From the NCBI GenBank assembly GCA_946894095.1, contig OX335651.1, positions 2,564,501 through 2,628,500 of the forward strand: DNA of 64,000 nt. The letters are read 5' to 3'. Of the stretch, positions 1 through 12,821 are shown piece by piece (the first letter of the stretch is position 1; each line of letters opens with the position of its first letter). A model generated the notes under the pieces. The model was not told the origin of the DNA and searched no databases. It saw nothing but the letters and a program-made list of their open reading frames with translations. This DNA is from Incurvaria masculella. Lineage: Eukaryota > Arthropoda > Insecta > Lepidoptera > Incurvariidae. The translations under genes and the position numbers were made by a program.

Positions 1-526
1 CTCTGACAAGAAATATCCGCACGATCTTCTTTCCACGTGTAGCGGAAATAGTGGACTGTATAGATGTGGGCAGACTTTTATTTTATTTATTTATTTCCAC
101 CTCTCTCCAGCCGCAGCTTCAGGAATCTAGCGCTCCCAGCAGGACGCCATCAGACCCTTGCACGACGGGACGAAGCTAGTGCTGCGTCGATGTGGAGAAC
201 TCCATAGGCACCTGTTCACTGCCCAGAAAAGAGTTAATCGTGCTTGTGCTTGTTTCTTCTGATTATGGCAGGGATCGAAAATGTTCATGGTACGCGCGCG
301 GCGGAGCGTTACGAGTAGACATGCGCTCGCAGAATATGCGGGAAAAGCTGACTAACCATTAGGTCGCGTTCGAATTCATCCAATGCAAATGGATTGAACT
401 GAAAGAACTGCCCACATTCCACAAAGATAACTGACTTTGACCAAAATCAAATTTTTGCTGTCATCCTTGTAATTCGATTAAACACCACGTTTGTATGGGA
501 AGTTGAGCGGGAAGGCCCACCTTAAC
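1..526. repeat. Fragments of TTAA MITE family 1 in spacer
   Basis: Bases 1-36 match the subterminal part, and 489-526 (TTTGTATGGGAAGTTGAGCG then GGAAGGCCCACCTTAA) the terminus, of the TTAA MITE seen complete at 20448-21011. No gene is visible. Confidence 0.55.
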
Positions 527-946
527 TTACATATTATCGAGCGATTTGATTCATATTTATTAAATAAATTGACTATGATTTCGTTTTATTATTGATTTCA
601 GGACTTCTCACAAAGATAATCCTTTTTTGTTAGCTTGACGTTAGTTTGACCACCAAAGAGTGCAAAGGAGAATGCCCATTCCTGTATGGGCTAGAAAAGC
701 GCTAGAAATGTTCGTGTACAGACATGAAACCAATTTTATTTTATTCCTCGTATCATATAAGTAACAATCTGTAAATTTTACTTTTTTCTATAATCGGGAT
801 AAGTCAGTAAACACGGCTAAAGATGAACTTTAAGGTTATTATTGCTCAGAACAGCGCGCGCGCTTATGGACTGTGTTTTGCCTACATTGTACCTGCACAC
901 CATCTTTGGTTGATATTTATTTGCTGCACCACTTTTATGAGTCACA

Positions 947-1102
947 GGCTGAGATAAATTGTCATAACCGAAACACTGACGAAAGTAGTACTTAGTGACG
1001 TCAATTTGACACAGTTTGTATGGACGAAATCTAATTCAAGTGACGTCACAAAGTACTAATTTTCGTTAGTTTTAGTTTCTATTACGACTATTTATCTCAG
1101 CC
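947..1102. mobile_element. Short foldback MITE
   Basis: Inverted termini GGCTGAGATAAAT and ATTTATCTCAGCC, with further matching blocks (GTACTTxGTGACGTCA) toward the centre. About 156 bp, no coding capacity. Confidence 0.65.
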
Positions 1103-1496
1103 ACATAACTAGTTCATAATATTTGACGCCAGTCCAAAGTGGGGTGCTAACCGCAACGCCATCTCTAGTTACTTATAGGTAACAACTTATTGTTTTTTGT
1201 TTTACAAATAAACAGATTTCACTTCTGGACTGATCATACCGAGCCTCGAATAACTTAATTGGCTCGTACGACATACACAGGAATAAATTAATGCAGTGGA
1301 ATAACTTGTAATCAATTTCAATGGCTGAGCTCACACAGCAAGGAATCATCCCCATTTTAAATAATTCTTAGCTCTTGTAGATCATTAAATGGTACCATTT
1401 TTATAAGTCATACCACTCTAAGACGACCTGCGGATAATACAAATATTCCACATACAAATCAGCCATAATAACTCTCAGAACGGAAAAACCGAAGAA

Positions 1497-2557
1497 GTGA
1501 TGTCCTCAAAGTTTCCTGCAAAGTTTGGTGTACCACAAGGCTCTATTCTCGCCCCAACCCTCTTCCTTATATTTATAAATGACCTTCCCGAGCATGTGAC
1601 ACTAGCAATCCTAATTGTACTGTATGCAGACGATGCCAACTTTATATCTACCGCATCAGATACAACAAACCTTATAACTAAACTTAATTTAATGCTGACA
1701 GAACTGAATATTTGGTTTAGCGCGAACGGACTCCTCATCAACAGTTCAAAAACAAAATGTGTAAAATTCAGTATACAGCACAACCAAGACAATGAGGAAT
1801 TATTCCTACGATACCAAAGTGAAATAATAAAATTTGCAACACAAACACTATTCCTAGGATTTACAATAGACCAAAATCTAAGATTTAATATACATATCGA
1901 CAATCTATGCGAGAAATTATCAAAAGCGTGCTACTGCCTTAAAGTACTCTCAAAATCTTGCGGCCTCGAGACCCTCACTAACGCATACTACGGTTATTTC
2001 TATTCCATACTAACCTACGGAATAGAATTCTGGGGATCCGCAGAAGTTTCAAGAGTGTTTAGGCTGCAAAAGAAGGCGATACGCACAATATCACATTCCA
2101 CGTGGGACTCTCACTGTACTCCACTCTTTAAAAAACTAAAGATGCTTACTGTATACGACATCTAAATAAAGAAGACTGCGTTGCACGTGAGAAGGAATCC
2201 GTCAGAGTTTAGTGAACAAATACGTAAATATGATACTAGGAATAAGGGTAATGTTACACAGAAAAAACATTACACAAGTAAATATAAGAAAAGCCTTCAC
2301 TATAATAGCATTAACATCTATAACAAACTTCCAAAACAAATCCGACAAGAGTTGGATTATGGAAAATTTTGCACTAGCTTACACAACTGGCTCCTAGAAA
2401 ATACTTTCTACGACCTAAAATACTTTTCAATTGTAGTCTAGACCGCTGTGTATGTGGGTGCAACGTGACGAAGAGCATTTTGTAGGTAGCGGTAAGATTA
2501 CTCTGTACCATTGCCTAATTATGTTACAATAAATTATTTGATTTGATTTGATTTGAT
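1497..2557 (+). pseudogene. Non-LTR retrotransposon reverse transcriptase fragment (jockey/CR1-like)
   Basis: Frame 1497-2165 encodes VPQGSILAPTLFLIFINDLP and the catalytic LYADDANF box, then FLGFTIDQNLRFN and YGIEFWGSAEVSRVFRLQKK, typical of the RT 3' half of LINEs. A frameshift or stop near 2165 moves the C-terminal part (YNKLPKQIRQELDYGKFCTS) to 2181-2441. It ends in a TTTGA repeat tail at about 2536-2557. 5'-truncated, dead copy. Confidence 0.85.
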
Positions 2558-3524
2558 ATAATACCATACAAACGTATAAAAAACCCTGTGAAAAGGCACC
2601 ACTATCGATTTATTCTGTTCCCTTACCCTCAGTAGAGTTCACATATAGCTGGAGTACTCGCTATAGCAATAATAGTGCCAACTATCTTTTCCCTGATACT
2701 GTTTAAGTAAATTCCTTAAGTGCCTAAACATACCTTATGTAATTAGGCCCTGTAAGTAACCATTGTGACAGAAACACTCATTAAATTTGTCTAGCAAACA
2801 AATATCCACCACCGATCGTACTTACAATGTCGGAAATAACCTCAAAGTTCATCTTTAGCAGTGTTTACTGACTTATACCCATTAAAGAAAAAACTGAAAT
2901 TCACACATTTTTCCATATATGATACGGGGAATGAAAGCAAAGTGGATTCATTGGTGTACATGCTAAATGCTAGCGCTTTTGTAATGGGCATTCTCATTTT
3001 TCTTTCTGCATGGTTCCGAACCTATATGGGTCACCCTTTATACTGACTAGTACGTATGGTTTAGCCCACCCAGGCTGGACAACCGAGTCAAGTGATACAT
3101 TGATTGAATCGGAAATAAATTTTTTTCATATTCTTCATTCAGTTGAATGTAGCTGTGGTTGATAAAGTTGATATCATGACTAGAACGTGATGGTTGGAAG
3201 GAAAAAAGATTATAGATTTATTTATATCAATGGACATGTACTACTACATGTACTACCACAACTACTGTTGCATACGGTATGAATTGTTAATTTTTCTGAA
3301 TTCATGTTAATTATGTTAAAAAAATAACACTTTTGTAAATTTAGACTAAGTGAACGTAGAAAAAAAAAACAGCGGAGTTTCTTTCCAGTCCTTCTTCGCT
3401 GTGTTTTTTTTTGCTGAACAGGCCAATGTTAAAATACGACAAATCTAGTAATAAAGTCTATGGATGATGAATAAAACATACAAATACAATACAATACTGA
3501 CATCACCTATTATGTTTTAATGCT

Positions 3525-3646
3525 CAATGTTTGCAATCAATGTCCGCAACGCCGGTAAAGGGTTAAATCAATGTATGTATAGTCGTAAACACCGTGGTAG
3601 TAGCAGGCATTGATTACGGAAGGAGGGATTGTAGGAGAATTCCAAA
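3525..3646 (+). mobile_element. Partial copy of the tRNA-like MITE
   Basis: Matches 29890-30000 (AATGTCCGCAACGC through GTAGGAGAATTCCAAATTA) and stops just before the tRNA-like part, where a TTAA MITE begins. Confidence 0.65.
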
Positions 3647-4445
3647 TTAAGGTGGCCCATCCCGCTCAACTCCCCATACAAACGGGGAAAGAAGATCACG
3701 CCCATATTTCTTGTCAGAGATCCCAAATTTTGTTCATAATAGCTTTATTTGATCGAACTAGATGTCTGATGACCGTTGGCATTGCAAAATTATGTTTGGT
3801 TTCTAAGTTCCGAATATAATAAGGTCCGAAAGTTCGAATTTTTCGCGCGTTTTATACAATAATTTTGGAGGTGGATTACGCAATGATAAAGTAAGAATAT
3901 CTTAAAAATGTTAGTCATCAGGCATAGCTTATTTAATCAAGATTTATAATCTATTTGGTTTTTAGGGTTCCGTACCCAAAGGGTGAAAACGGAACCCTAT
4001 TATTAAGCCTCCGATGTCCGTCGGTCCGTTCGTCCGTCTGTCACAGGGCTGTATCTCATGAACCGTAATAGGCAGGCATCTGAAATTTTCACAGAGTGTG
4101 TATTTATTTGGCCGCTATAACAACAAATAAGTAAAATAAAAAAATAATAATAATTAAAGAGGGGTCCCATACAAAAAACGTGATTTTTTTTGGTGTTAAA
4201 TCTTGTACGATGGTACGGCACCCTTCGTGTGCGAATCTGATTCGCACTTGGCCGGTTTTTGTTAGATTTTTGACTACAGCGGTCGCGGTTTACTTTTAGC
4301 TATAAGTCGTTTTGTAATTAAAATTTTCATAAATCTTACCAAATCATACACTATGCATATTGTCTTTTTTGTGGACATTTTGCATCTTCCTCATCACGGA
4401 GCCTGTCTTATTCTTTGAAACAGAGAAGGTCCCAGAGCGATAGCC
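3647..4445 (+). mobile_element. TTAA MITE family 1 copy, interrupted by a (GTCY)n element
   Basis: Starts TTAAGGTGGCCCATCCCG and matches the inverse of 20448-21011; the match breaks at 3964 and resumes after 4255 because another element is inserted. A second inverted piece lies at about 4590-4720, so 4340-4720 can fold on itself. Confidence 0.7.
3964..4255 (+). mobile_element. (GTCY)n short element, Lep1/DINE-1-like (non-autonomous helentron-like)
   Basis: Begins AGGGTTCCGTACCCAAAGG with a 5' hairpin (GGGTTCCGT/ACGGAACCC), has a GTCC/GTCT microsatellite core, and ends with GTGCGAA and a 3' hairpin, then TTGGCCGG before a T run. This structure matches what is known of helentron-associated elements; the class is inference. 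Confidence 0.65.
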
Positions 4446-4974
4446 GCTACTTGTTCTGAGCAGACCGGCTATAATTAACGGTGTTTTAAGAGAGGGTCGA
4501 CTGTTCTGTCAGCGACAGGTCCGATGGTAGTTCTGTCTTCGGCTGACACTGATGTTATCTCATCTTCCGCAGCAGTCATTTAGTAGTACCTGGCAGACCT
4601 TCTCTGTTTCAAAGAATAAGACAGGCTTCGTGATGAGGAAAATGCAACATGTCCACAAAAAAGATAATGTGCATAGTGTATGATTGGGTAAGATTTACGA
4701 AAATTTTAATTTCAAAAATCTAATCATTTTCTGTTTATTGTTTATTGTTTATTGTTTCGGAATAATTACCATGCAGGCATAGAAACATTTCATTATAAAT
4801 AGGTAAACACAACATTTCATTACAAATAGGTACACACATCACATAAGCCGACGAATAAATTTTTACATACCATACCATATTTAAATATAATTTTTACATA
4901 CGTTATACAACTAAATAATACTATTTCTTATATTTATGCTTCTAAGTTATCTTTATTAATTATAATTAAAATAT

Positions 4975-5990
4975 TCACAGAGAGAGTAGAAAGGATTTTC
5001 TAATAGGAATTCTTTAAGTTTATTTCTAAATAGGTTAGTTAAATCTGCACTCTTTCTCTCATTCGGTAGCCTATTAAATATGTTAATTGATTGGTAGATA
5101 GAACTTTGTTTCTTTATTTTGCTCTTTGCTTGCGGTAGTTCAAGCTTATTTCTGTCTCTTAAGGAACTGGACGCCTTCTTTGGGCAGATTAGGAATATTT
5201 ATAAAATTATTAGTGCTCAAAATAAAGATATTTTTAGACTAATTTTTAATTTAAATATGGAAAAGTAGTTCGATTCAAGAAGTTACCATTACTTTATTCC
5301 ATAAACCCAAAAAACAACAGTTAGGTTAAGTGTGGGACTGACGAACGACCGTAGTCGAGAACGCGCGCCAAAGACAGGGGGCGCCAATGCAGTTGCAATC
5401 ATTTATATAGATGGCGCTGTCAGCGGTGTTGCCATCTTCGATCTAGGCGGCCAACAATATATAAATTAATCACAGTACATATTTTCAATTCTCTAAACAG
5501 TGGTCTACAGGTCGCATCCCATTTGGAGCCATTGATGATTCTAATGGCCTTTTTCTGTAATTTTTATACTTTTGCTAAACCCGAGCTTGCTCCCCAGACT
5601 TCAAGGCCGTATCTTATTACCGATTCAAAATTAGAAAAATATACTAGTTTTAGGGTTTTAATAGTAGATGTTTTCGTTAGCGTTTTAAGGGCGTAACATG
5701 AACTTGCTATTTTTGAAGAACATTTTCCGTGTGGTATTTCCAATTAAGGTTACTGTCTACAACCACCCCTAAAAATATCATAGTTTCCGTTCTTTCTAAT
5801 GGAAAATTGGATATATATTTTAATGATATGAACATGTAAAACTCTCTGTAAACGATATCGAATCCTTTCATAAGAAATCACAATGCCAACACATCCAATA
5901 AGGGAAAATTGCATGTATGTTTCTTGTATTACTAACACAAATATATGACAAATCAATATTAAACTTAGCTTTTTGTCCATCCCTCGCACA
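4975..5990 (-). pseudogene. LINE reverse transcriptase remnant
   Basis: Minus-strand pieces encode FLGVVVDSNLNWKYH, YGLEVWGASSGL, LQKKAIRIINGS and INIFNRLPNERKSADL with FRNKLKEFLLENPF, in the order of a LINE RT C-terminal half, broken by stops, frameshifts and about 190 bp of foreign DNA near 5280-5470. Confidence 0.75.
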
Positions 5991-6189
5991 ATCTTCAATT
6001 ATATATATATATATATATTTATATGCAATATTATATATGTAGGTTCATTGTTATAATATTTTTAAGTATGTTTATTACATAACTAATGTATGTATGTATG
6101 TACCAAATGATTACTTAGTTTTAGGTTAATACTCAAAGTAACAAACCAAACCTACCGCCACTACCTACAAATAAATATCTATTAAACTT

Positions 6190-6352
6190 CTCAAACACCC
6201 AAAGGTCGGCTGGAAGAAATCTCTTCGAGGGATAAGCCCGCCTTTGCGCCCCACTTATGTTGTTTTTGCGCTATACTTTCTTTTGTAAATTGTTTTTTTT
6301 TTTTGTGGCGTAATAAAGAATTTTCAATCAATCAATCAATCAATCAATCTTC
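6190..6352 (+). repeat. LINE 3' end with (ATCA)n tail
   Basis: GGTCGGCTGGAAGAAATCTC, GATAAGCCCGCCTTTGCG, then a T-rich run, AATAAAG and repeated ATCA. Sister tails with other microsatellites lie at 22165-22310, 40000-40027 and 57040-57146. Confidence 0.6.
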
Positions 6353-6479
6353 CCTCCCTCTGTTGCGATTCATTTCCCATAAAGCATCCAGCCCATCCGC
6401 AAACACATTATTTTAATAAACAAACGTATCGTTTTACTTGCTTCTACCGACGAAAATCGAAAGAGCGGTCCCTTGGCGG

Positions 6480-6497
6480 CGGGGGGGGGGGGGGGGC
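6480..6497 (+). repeat. Poly-G tract
   Basis: A run of about 17 G following GGCGGC. Length is prone to sequencing error; otherwise no feature in 6500-6720. Confidence 0.7.
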
Positions 6498-7344
6498 GGT
6501 CCCGTGACAAGAGTGACGTCACGTGACGCCTTCATTGGCAGCCTTTCCGGGGAACTTTCAGCGGGAGATAATACGCGAAGCGGATATTACTGAACTCGTC
6601 GTGCGTGATGAACTTGAGCGATTGTGTTTAGAGAATTTTACGATTTTGTCATAAGCAAAGAAAGTCGGAAGTACCTGTCGGTGTGTTCCTGTACACTGAC
6701 AGAATGTTGCCGTAGACTGACAGCACTTTAAATCGAAAATGTATAGTTAGTAATCTCTTCCGTCGCATAATAGAAAAAAATGGCAGAAATGGTTTTTTTC
6801 AAGAGCTTCAAATCAAATCTAATCAAATATTTATTTTTACATAAGCTCTGGTCAATCGTTTTGGACTGATGTGGGTCTGAATTATTATCTGGATAAAAAG
6901 AAACCCTTAAGGTTGGTCCAGGAAAATGTATCCATCTACCAAATTTCATCAAAATCGTTTGAGCCGATATGGCGTGATTTAATGAGAAACATCTAATTAT
7001 GTGATTAGGAAGCGATTTTTCCAAAAAAAAAAGCATGTGCCGCCAGACCCCGGGCACTGGCACTGCTACATACATGGAAATGTATACAAAACCAACACAG
7101 GCGGGATTAACCCTACCACCTAGTAAGTAAGGAAGGAATGGGACCCAAAGTTTTACGTGAAGTCAATCTGGAACCTGACTGTGTCCATATATGCTATACG
7201 TTGATAAAATACGCATATTAATCGGCAGTGCGATTGCGAAGCACGAAACGGGAGGTGCGGTTAGTCCACCAAGAAATATTTTGTACCGCCAGTTTGCTGT
7301 CAAAAAGGACTTCTTGGAAAATATTTGCTTCGATTGAGTTAATC

Positions 7345-7752
7345 TTTTTTTTTTTTTTATGCGACCTGACATGGATGGCTAATACCACACAACTACCGTT
7401 ATGATATTAGCCCAATACACCACATTCCCGAAGGAATTAGGTGCCATGCCAGGACCTTCCCTTTATGAGGCACGGCTACATTGAACTGGATGGAAAACAC
7501 GGACAATTTTTCATTGCCGCTTCGACCATCTTTTCATCCAATGCGATGGTACCAACCCGGGCGGGCTTAAACCCTACCACCTAGTAGGGGAAGGGGACCT
7601 ACAGTTTTACATGGATTCCGAACCATGGAGCAGCTCGCATTCGTGACGAAATGCACTTATCGAACTCTGAAAGACAGTGGTGCAAGTTGGTATTGAACCC
7701 GGGCCTCTGGTACGCTAGGCCAGTCCCCGCGCCACTAGGCTACGAGCCGCTC
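7345..7752 (-). mobile_element. tRNA-headed SINE, full length
   Basis: On the minus strand it starts GAGCGGCTCGTAGCCTAGTG with a tRNA-like A box and B box (GGTTCAATACC-like), then the body, and ends in a poly-A tail (T run at 7346-7360). Best reference copy of this family in the window. Confidence 0.75.
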
Positions 7753-8278
7753 AATCAATATAATTAAGAGTTATTGGGGTTTTAAAAGTAGGTAGCCGTG
7801 TTGCATCACTTTGCTTTAATTTAAGAGTCATAAAACATTATATGTACATATAAAGCTTGTCTTGTAAAAGAGACGAAAACTAGTCATTCTTTTTACCTAT
7901 TTCTCTGATATTTAACTCCACTTCTCGTCCTTAGGTGAGCCCATCATTGATAGAAATTAGCGACGGCATCAAAGTCTGATAAGTTGCACTCGAGTTAACT
8001 GCGAGACGTCAATCTTCGCGCCCGTCGCATGGCAACACGGCAGGGCAGTTATTAATCTCCTGCAATTTACATACCTCCTTCCCCCTCCCCCGCCTTACCC
8101 CGCGTGTCGCGATTAATTACCTACCTACCTTCAGGCTTCATAGCTAGCCACCTCCATGCGAGCGAATGTAGTGCCGAGGTTGGCAGCTTGATCCGGCGGA
8201 AGACTGGTATTTACAACACATGTCTCATTTGTAATTTACTGATAATATTTATTTAAAAGATAGAAACGTGTGTTTAGG

Positions 8279-8645
8279 TTGTTCCGTCCCATATAAAGTT
8301 GTTTGCACACATAACGCAAAAAGTATTGCACTTTAAGCCACGAATTAATAATATAAGTTTAATATAGTCATATTACTTGCAGCGAAAACAATTTCACAAT
8401 TTCAGGATTATTGGTTTTGTTACAATTTATTTAAATACGATATTTATTTAAGAGCGCCATCTAACGGTGTAAAACTTCTAATCGACCATTACAACGAAAC
8501 CATTAAACCTGAAATCGTGAATATGATTTCGCTGCAACTACTATGGCTATATTTAATATTTTTGACGAATTCGTGCCTTAGAGTGCAATAATTTTTGCGT
8601 TCTGTGTAAAAAAAACATTGTATGGGTCGGAACATCCTTAAGAGG
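8279..8645. mobile_element. Foldback MITE related to 30228-30405
   Basis: Inverted blocks GTTCCGxCCCATAxAAxxT and ACAxAACGCAAAAAxTATTGCAC at both ends. About 365 bp, no coding capacity. Confidence 0.6.
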
Positions 8646-9429
8646 ATAATAAGACTCGTGTCTGTTCCCTCTTTCAAATTAAGAAATATTTTTCTCTAAT
8701 TTTACACATTCAATAAACCAACTGAAAGCTACGTCTATAAGTTTTGATTTTTTTTATAACTAAAGTTATATCCATGATAACCGCCATTAAACATTTTGAT
8801 ACAAATCGTTAGAGGCTTATATCATGGATATAAGATAAGTTATCAATAAAATCAAATCAATGTTGATTTATTTAATGTGCAAAACTTTAGTAAAATATTT
8901 ATTTATTTTACTGAGAAAACAGGCACGAGCCATTGTATGGAACTCGATCACCTTATTAGTGTACATGAAACCAGCGAGCATGGAAGAATAGGAGTAGCGA
9001 TCGAAACGCTTTCGTATGGCGGCAGCTAGTGGAAAACGTCGTAAGCGAGCTGCCGATATTGTGTGGAAGAGTGGCTACCCTGCTCCCATACAGACAAGTT
9101 TCGGTTGCTACTCCGTCCTTCCATACTCGCTGCATAGAACCAAGACTTCCATGAGTGACGAAATAATGACGAAGCAAATTTTGGAATAGGGTGGAACTGG
9201 CACGACTGGAATCGATTACCATGAACGGATAGGGTATGTGGTTCGTAAGGGTTATGTTCGTAGTACCCGTAATCAAAGAAGTGAATGCCTGCTGATGAAC
9301 CGAGAGAAGTATGCTATGATCGTACAGCATGGCATTCTATTATCCCTGCCGATGCTCTGGTAAAATGTATATATGTATGGTTATGTATGTATAATTTCCA
9401 ATTATACCTACGTGATTGAAAATTCGTTT
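8646..9429. other. Spacer with an unexplained open frame
   Basis: A 124-codon open frame on the minus strand (9330-8956) sits in DNA of more balanced composition than its flanks. It has no motif I recognise, no splice context and no homolog in the window, so I do not call it a gene. Confidence 0.3.
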
Positions 9430-9625
9430 TTAACCGACTTCAAAAAAGGAGGAGGTTATCGATTCGTCGGAATCTTTTTTTTTTATTTATGTTTACCGAT
9501 TACTCGAAGACCCCTGGAACGATTTGGAAAATTCTTTTTTTGTTCGAAAGGGTATACTTTCTAGTTGGTCCCATTTTTTTTAAATCAAAATCGGTTCAGT
9601 AGTTTGGTACTTAACTATAACAAAC
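9430..9625 (+). repeat. Lepidopteran dispersed repeat, ACCGACTTCAAAAAAGGAGG type
   Basis: Begins AACCGACTTCAAAAAAGGAG followed by GGTTATCGATTCGT. Related pieces at 15515-15850 (minus), 26868-26980, 60285-60515 (minus), 62349-62510 and 63895-64000. Class unknown. Confidence 0.6.
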
Positions 9626-10017
9626 ATCGAACCCCGCGAACCCAGAAATGTGATTTTTTAGTTACGGTAGCTTTCTTTTCGGGTGATATTGCTCAGTATG
9701 AGAGGTTTTTATTACTTCAACTGTTGGGGGTATTCAAGGGGGGTAAAAGAGGGCAAATTGTACACATTTCTATCTCTAGAGCCGCTGAACCCAGAAGTGT
9801 CAAAGTATGTTTTGTTTTAGATGGGAATGCTTAAGAAGAAAATATTTTTGGAAATTATACTATTAGGGGGGTAAAACAGGTCAAAATGAACACATTTAGG
9901 CGAAAACCACTAATATTGAGATCTCTGAAACCAATTATCCTAGAAACTTAAAATTTTCAGTGACTTCTTGTTAAGACGAAAAGGCTCGCTCACAACGGAT
10001 TTTACAAAATTTAACAG

Positions 10018-10496
10018 TTAAGGCGCTAGGACTAGCCAACTACTCGCGCCATACAAATGCACTTTTTAACAAATGTAATAATATGTAGTGAAACGCTTCA
10101 GCAAATCCAAATAGAACTCCAGACTGATAATGGAATGTTAATATTTTTTGATTCCATCATTTATTTAAATAATAATAAAAATAAAAAAGTTAATTTTTCT
10201 CATTAGAAATCTGAAAGTAATTCGATTTCTAGATATAAGCAAAAACAGCATATATGCATAAACAAAAAGTTCCATTTGCGTTTAGATTTCTACATTTAGT
10301 CAAAAAAGTTCGGAAATGGACACCGTTTCCGCAATGTATTTTGTATAGAAAAAGGAAACATACATTAACGAAAATAGGTTGATTCCTAGACAAGGAATCA
10401 TATATTGTAAGAATGACACTTATAATCGTCAGACTTAGTTAGTTAACTTGGGGTGCCTCGTCTAACTTTGCGATTTGGTTGGTACCAGGCCCTTAA
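10018..10496 (+). mobile_element. TTAA MITE family 3, copy 1
   Basis: 479 bp bounded by TTAA, ends TTAAGGCGCTAGGACTAGCC and GGTACCAGGCCCTTAA. Exact TTAA target sites suggest a piggyBac-type non-autonomous element. An inverted copy of the same length is at 12822-13300. Confidence 0.75.
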
Positions 10497-10632
10497 GGGG
10501 GGATAAACGAGGCCGATATGTACACATTTTCATACAACTTAAACTTACGCAAGAAACAGACTATCCGGAACGATGGAAGGATGAGAAATTCAGAAGCTCA
10601 GCGGTTCCGGTCATTCGTTGTTTTGTCTTTTT

Positions 10633-10722
10633 AGGGTTCCGTTCCCAAAGGGCACCAACGGAAACCTATTACTAAGCTTCCGCTGTCCGTCCGTCCGTCC
10701 GTCTGTCACAGCACTCTATCTC
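10633..10722 (+). mobile_element. (GTCY)n element, truncated
   Basis: First about 90 bp of the family: AGGGTTCCGTTCCCAAAGGG, then CCGTCCGTCCGTCTGTCACA. Confidence 0.7.
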
Positions 10723-10973
10723 ACGTGATCTCATCGTATCAATTATCTAACGTATCAACCGTGAATTCATGAATCCAGATAGTTACCGGTCTACCTTTCG
10801 TCAGAAATGAGATTTCTCAATGGTTTCATTTCTGCTAATGCTCGTTCATTGTATTGTATTGTATTGTATTGTATATGTATATATATCTTCTTTCTACTTT
10901 GAATGTGAAGTTGAGCAGGAGGGCTTGCCCACCTTGAGTCAAAAGTTACGCCACCACTAAAAAGCAAAAATTA

Positions 10974-12493
10974 AAATATTTTTAAACAAAAAAAGGACCG
11001 CCTTCAAAAAACCCGGAACTAAAAAGCAAAAAATAATTGGTTACTTTTAATAAATGTACGAAAAGCTATTTTAATTCTAACTAATTATGTACAATTTCTT
11101 AATTTTTAATCATCTTTTGAAGTCGGTGCCTTGGGTAGACGTTCTTTAAGGCCCGTAAGCACCTGAAAATTTCGCCTCCCATACAAACGTAGTTACTAAT
11201 CATTTGAAAACCAATGTTCCAACTTACTTGATATTTGGTATCTAATATTAGGCTATTAAATTGATATTTAATATCTAATATCAGGTAACAAATATCTGTG
11301 TCTGCATGCCTTTGTTTTTTCGGTAAATGTATTCTGGGTCCAATCACAGAGAAAACAAAATTCGTATGAAGATTTTCTTTTTGCATTCATTTAATTCGGT
11401 TTGGATTTTTCAAAAAAACAAAAGCATGCCGACACAGATATTGGTTACCTGATATTAGATATTAAATATCAATTTAATTGGAATAGCGGTTTCCAAATGA
11501 TTAGTAAACTACGTTTGTATGGGGAGCATAGCTTACGGGGGCCGTTCTTAAGGGCTGCAAGTAGTTAGATTAATATCACCTATGGCTAAGAAAGAAATAT
11601 AAGTAGGTAGCTACTTACATTTACCTACTTGAACAAAACACAAAAACAAAAATTTAATAAACAAACAGGTCGGAAAAACGTATGTAAGTAGGTATTTAGG
11701 CAAGTACTTTGTAATTTAAATATGCCTTATACTTAAACTAAATACCTAACACAGTAAAAACTAAATAATTACAAGAAAACCCTACGAACAAACCAATATA
11801 AAAACAACGACCACTTATATGATAAATATTTAGGTAGGTGTAGCTTGTACTTTTTATTCTACCTAAATACCTACATAACACAAAACAAAAAAAATACAAA
11901 TATAAAAAAGAACAGAAAACAATCGGTAGCAACTTTGAGGTGTCTGCTCTCAACTACGTGTCAAAACGAGTGTGCGGTTAGTACATATCTCACCAATTTC
12001 GGCAGAAATCGTCTCGTTCAGACAACGATGTCGCAGGGAAGTACCAATCAACACAGAGCAGCGAATTAACGTACTCCTTCACCAGTGCGCGCCTTTATTA
12101 AGCCGAAAGTACTAATAATCGTTGAAACCCAATTACAGTACGCTGCGCTGTATCGATATCAGCTTGCACGTAAACCAACGCTAAGGGCATCTCCAGTTAG
12201 ACGAACGGTCGCTTAAAATGCTCTGTGGACCAATCATTGCTGACTCAGGTTGTTTACGCTCTCGTAGACTTCGGGTGTGTTCGGCTGAAATAGTGTCTAT
12301 TCGGTCAGCAGCGTGCGAAGCGAACTCTACCCAAGACACCGACTTCAAAAGATGATTAAAAATTAAGATATTGTACATAATTAGTTAGAATTAAAATAGC
12401 TTTTCGTACATTTATTAAAAGTAACCAATTATTTTTTGCTTTTTAGTTCCGGTTTTTTTGAAGGCGGTCCTTTTTTTATTTAAAAATATTTTT
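10974..12493. repeat. Inverted-repeat pair with about 165 bp arms
   Basis: 10974-11139 (AAAAAAAGGACCGCCTTC through GAAGTCGGTGCCTTGGGTAG) is the reverse complement of 12326-12493. A TTAA MITE (11146-11551) sits just inside the left arm. The centre, about 11552-12325, is otherwise unrecognised. Confidence 0.7.
11146..11551 (-). mobile_element. TTAA MITE family 2, copy 1
   Basis: Bounded by TTAA; ends TTAAGGCCCGTAAGC and GGGGGCCGTTCTTAA. Internal ATTAGATATTAAATATCAA stretches are themselves palindromic. Other copies at 35563-35918 and 55565-55940 are in the opposite orientation. Confidence 0.72.
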
Positions 12494-12821
12494 GATCTAA
12501 TCGAAACATACAAGCATACCCGATGCGAAGCACAGGGCATAAAATTTTGCAAAACACATATTTTTTAAATCTATATAAAATCATTTGACTCATCAGTCTG
12601 AACTTAATTAGTTTTGGATACAGATAACCACCGAATGGTGCCAATATTTAAAATTACAACTTTTGTATCTAATGACAATATCTAATTACTTTTCTTTTCG
12701 TATAATTTTATACCTGGTAAGCATTTCGTTCAATACATAGAATTTTTTCATTTGTGCGCCATTTTTCAGTTGGCTCAATCCGTGAGAGGTTTTTTATAAA
12801 TTTGTTTATTTATCCCAATTC

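Larger units (their letters stand above)
655..3012. repeat. Inverted-repeat pair (about 180 bp arms) enclosing a LINE fragment
   Basis: 655-838 is the reverse complement, with some divergence, of 2839-3012; shared blocks include GAGAATGCCCATT and GATGAACTTTxAGGTTAT. It may be a non-autonomous DNA transposon whose interior received the LINE at about 1440-2557. Confidence 0.6.

Noticed and set aside
8956..9330. 124-codon minus-strand open frame as a gene
   Set aside because: No recognisable domain, no splice or promoter context and no paralog in the window; kept only as an unexplained frame.
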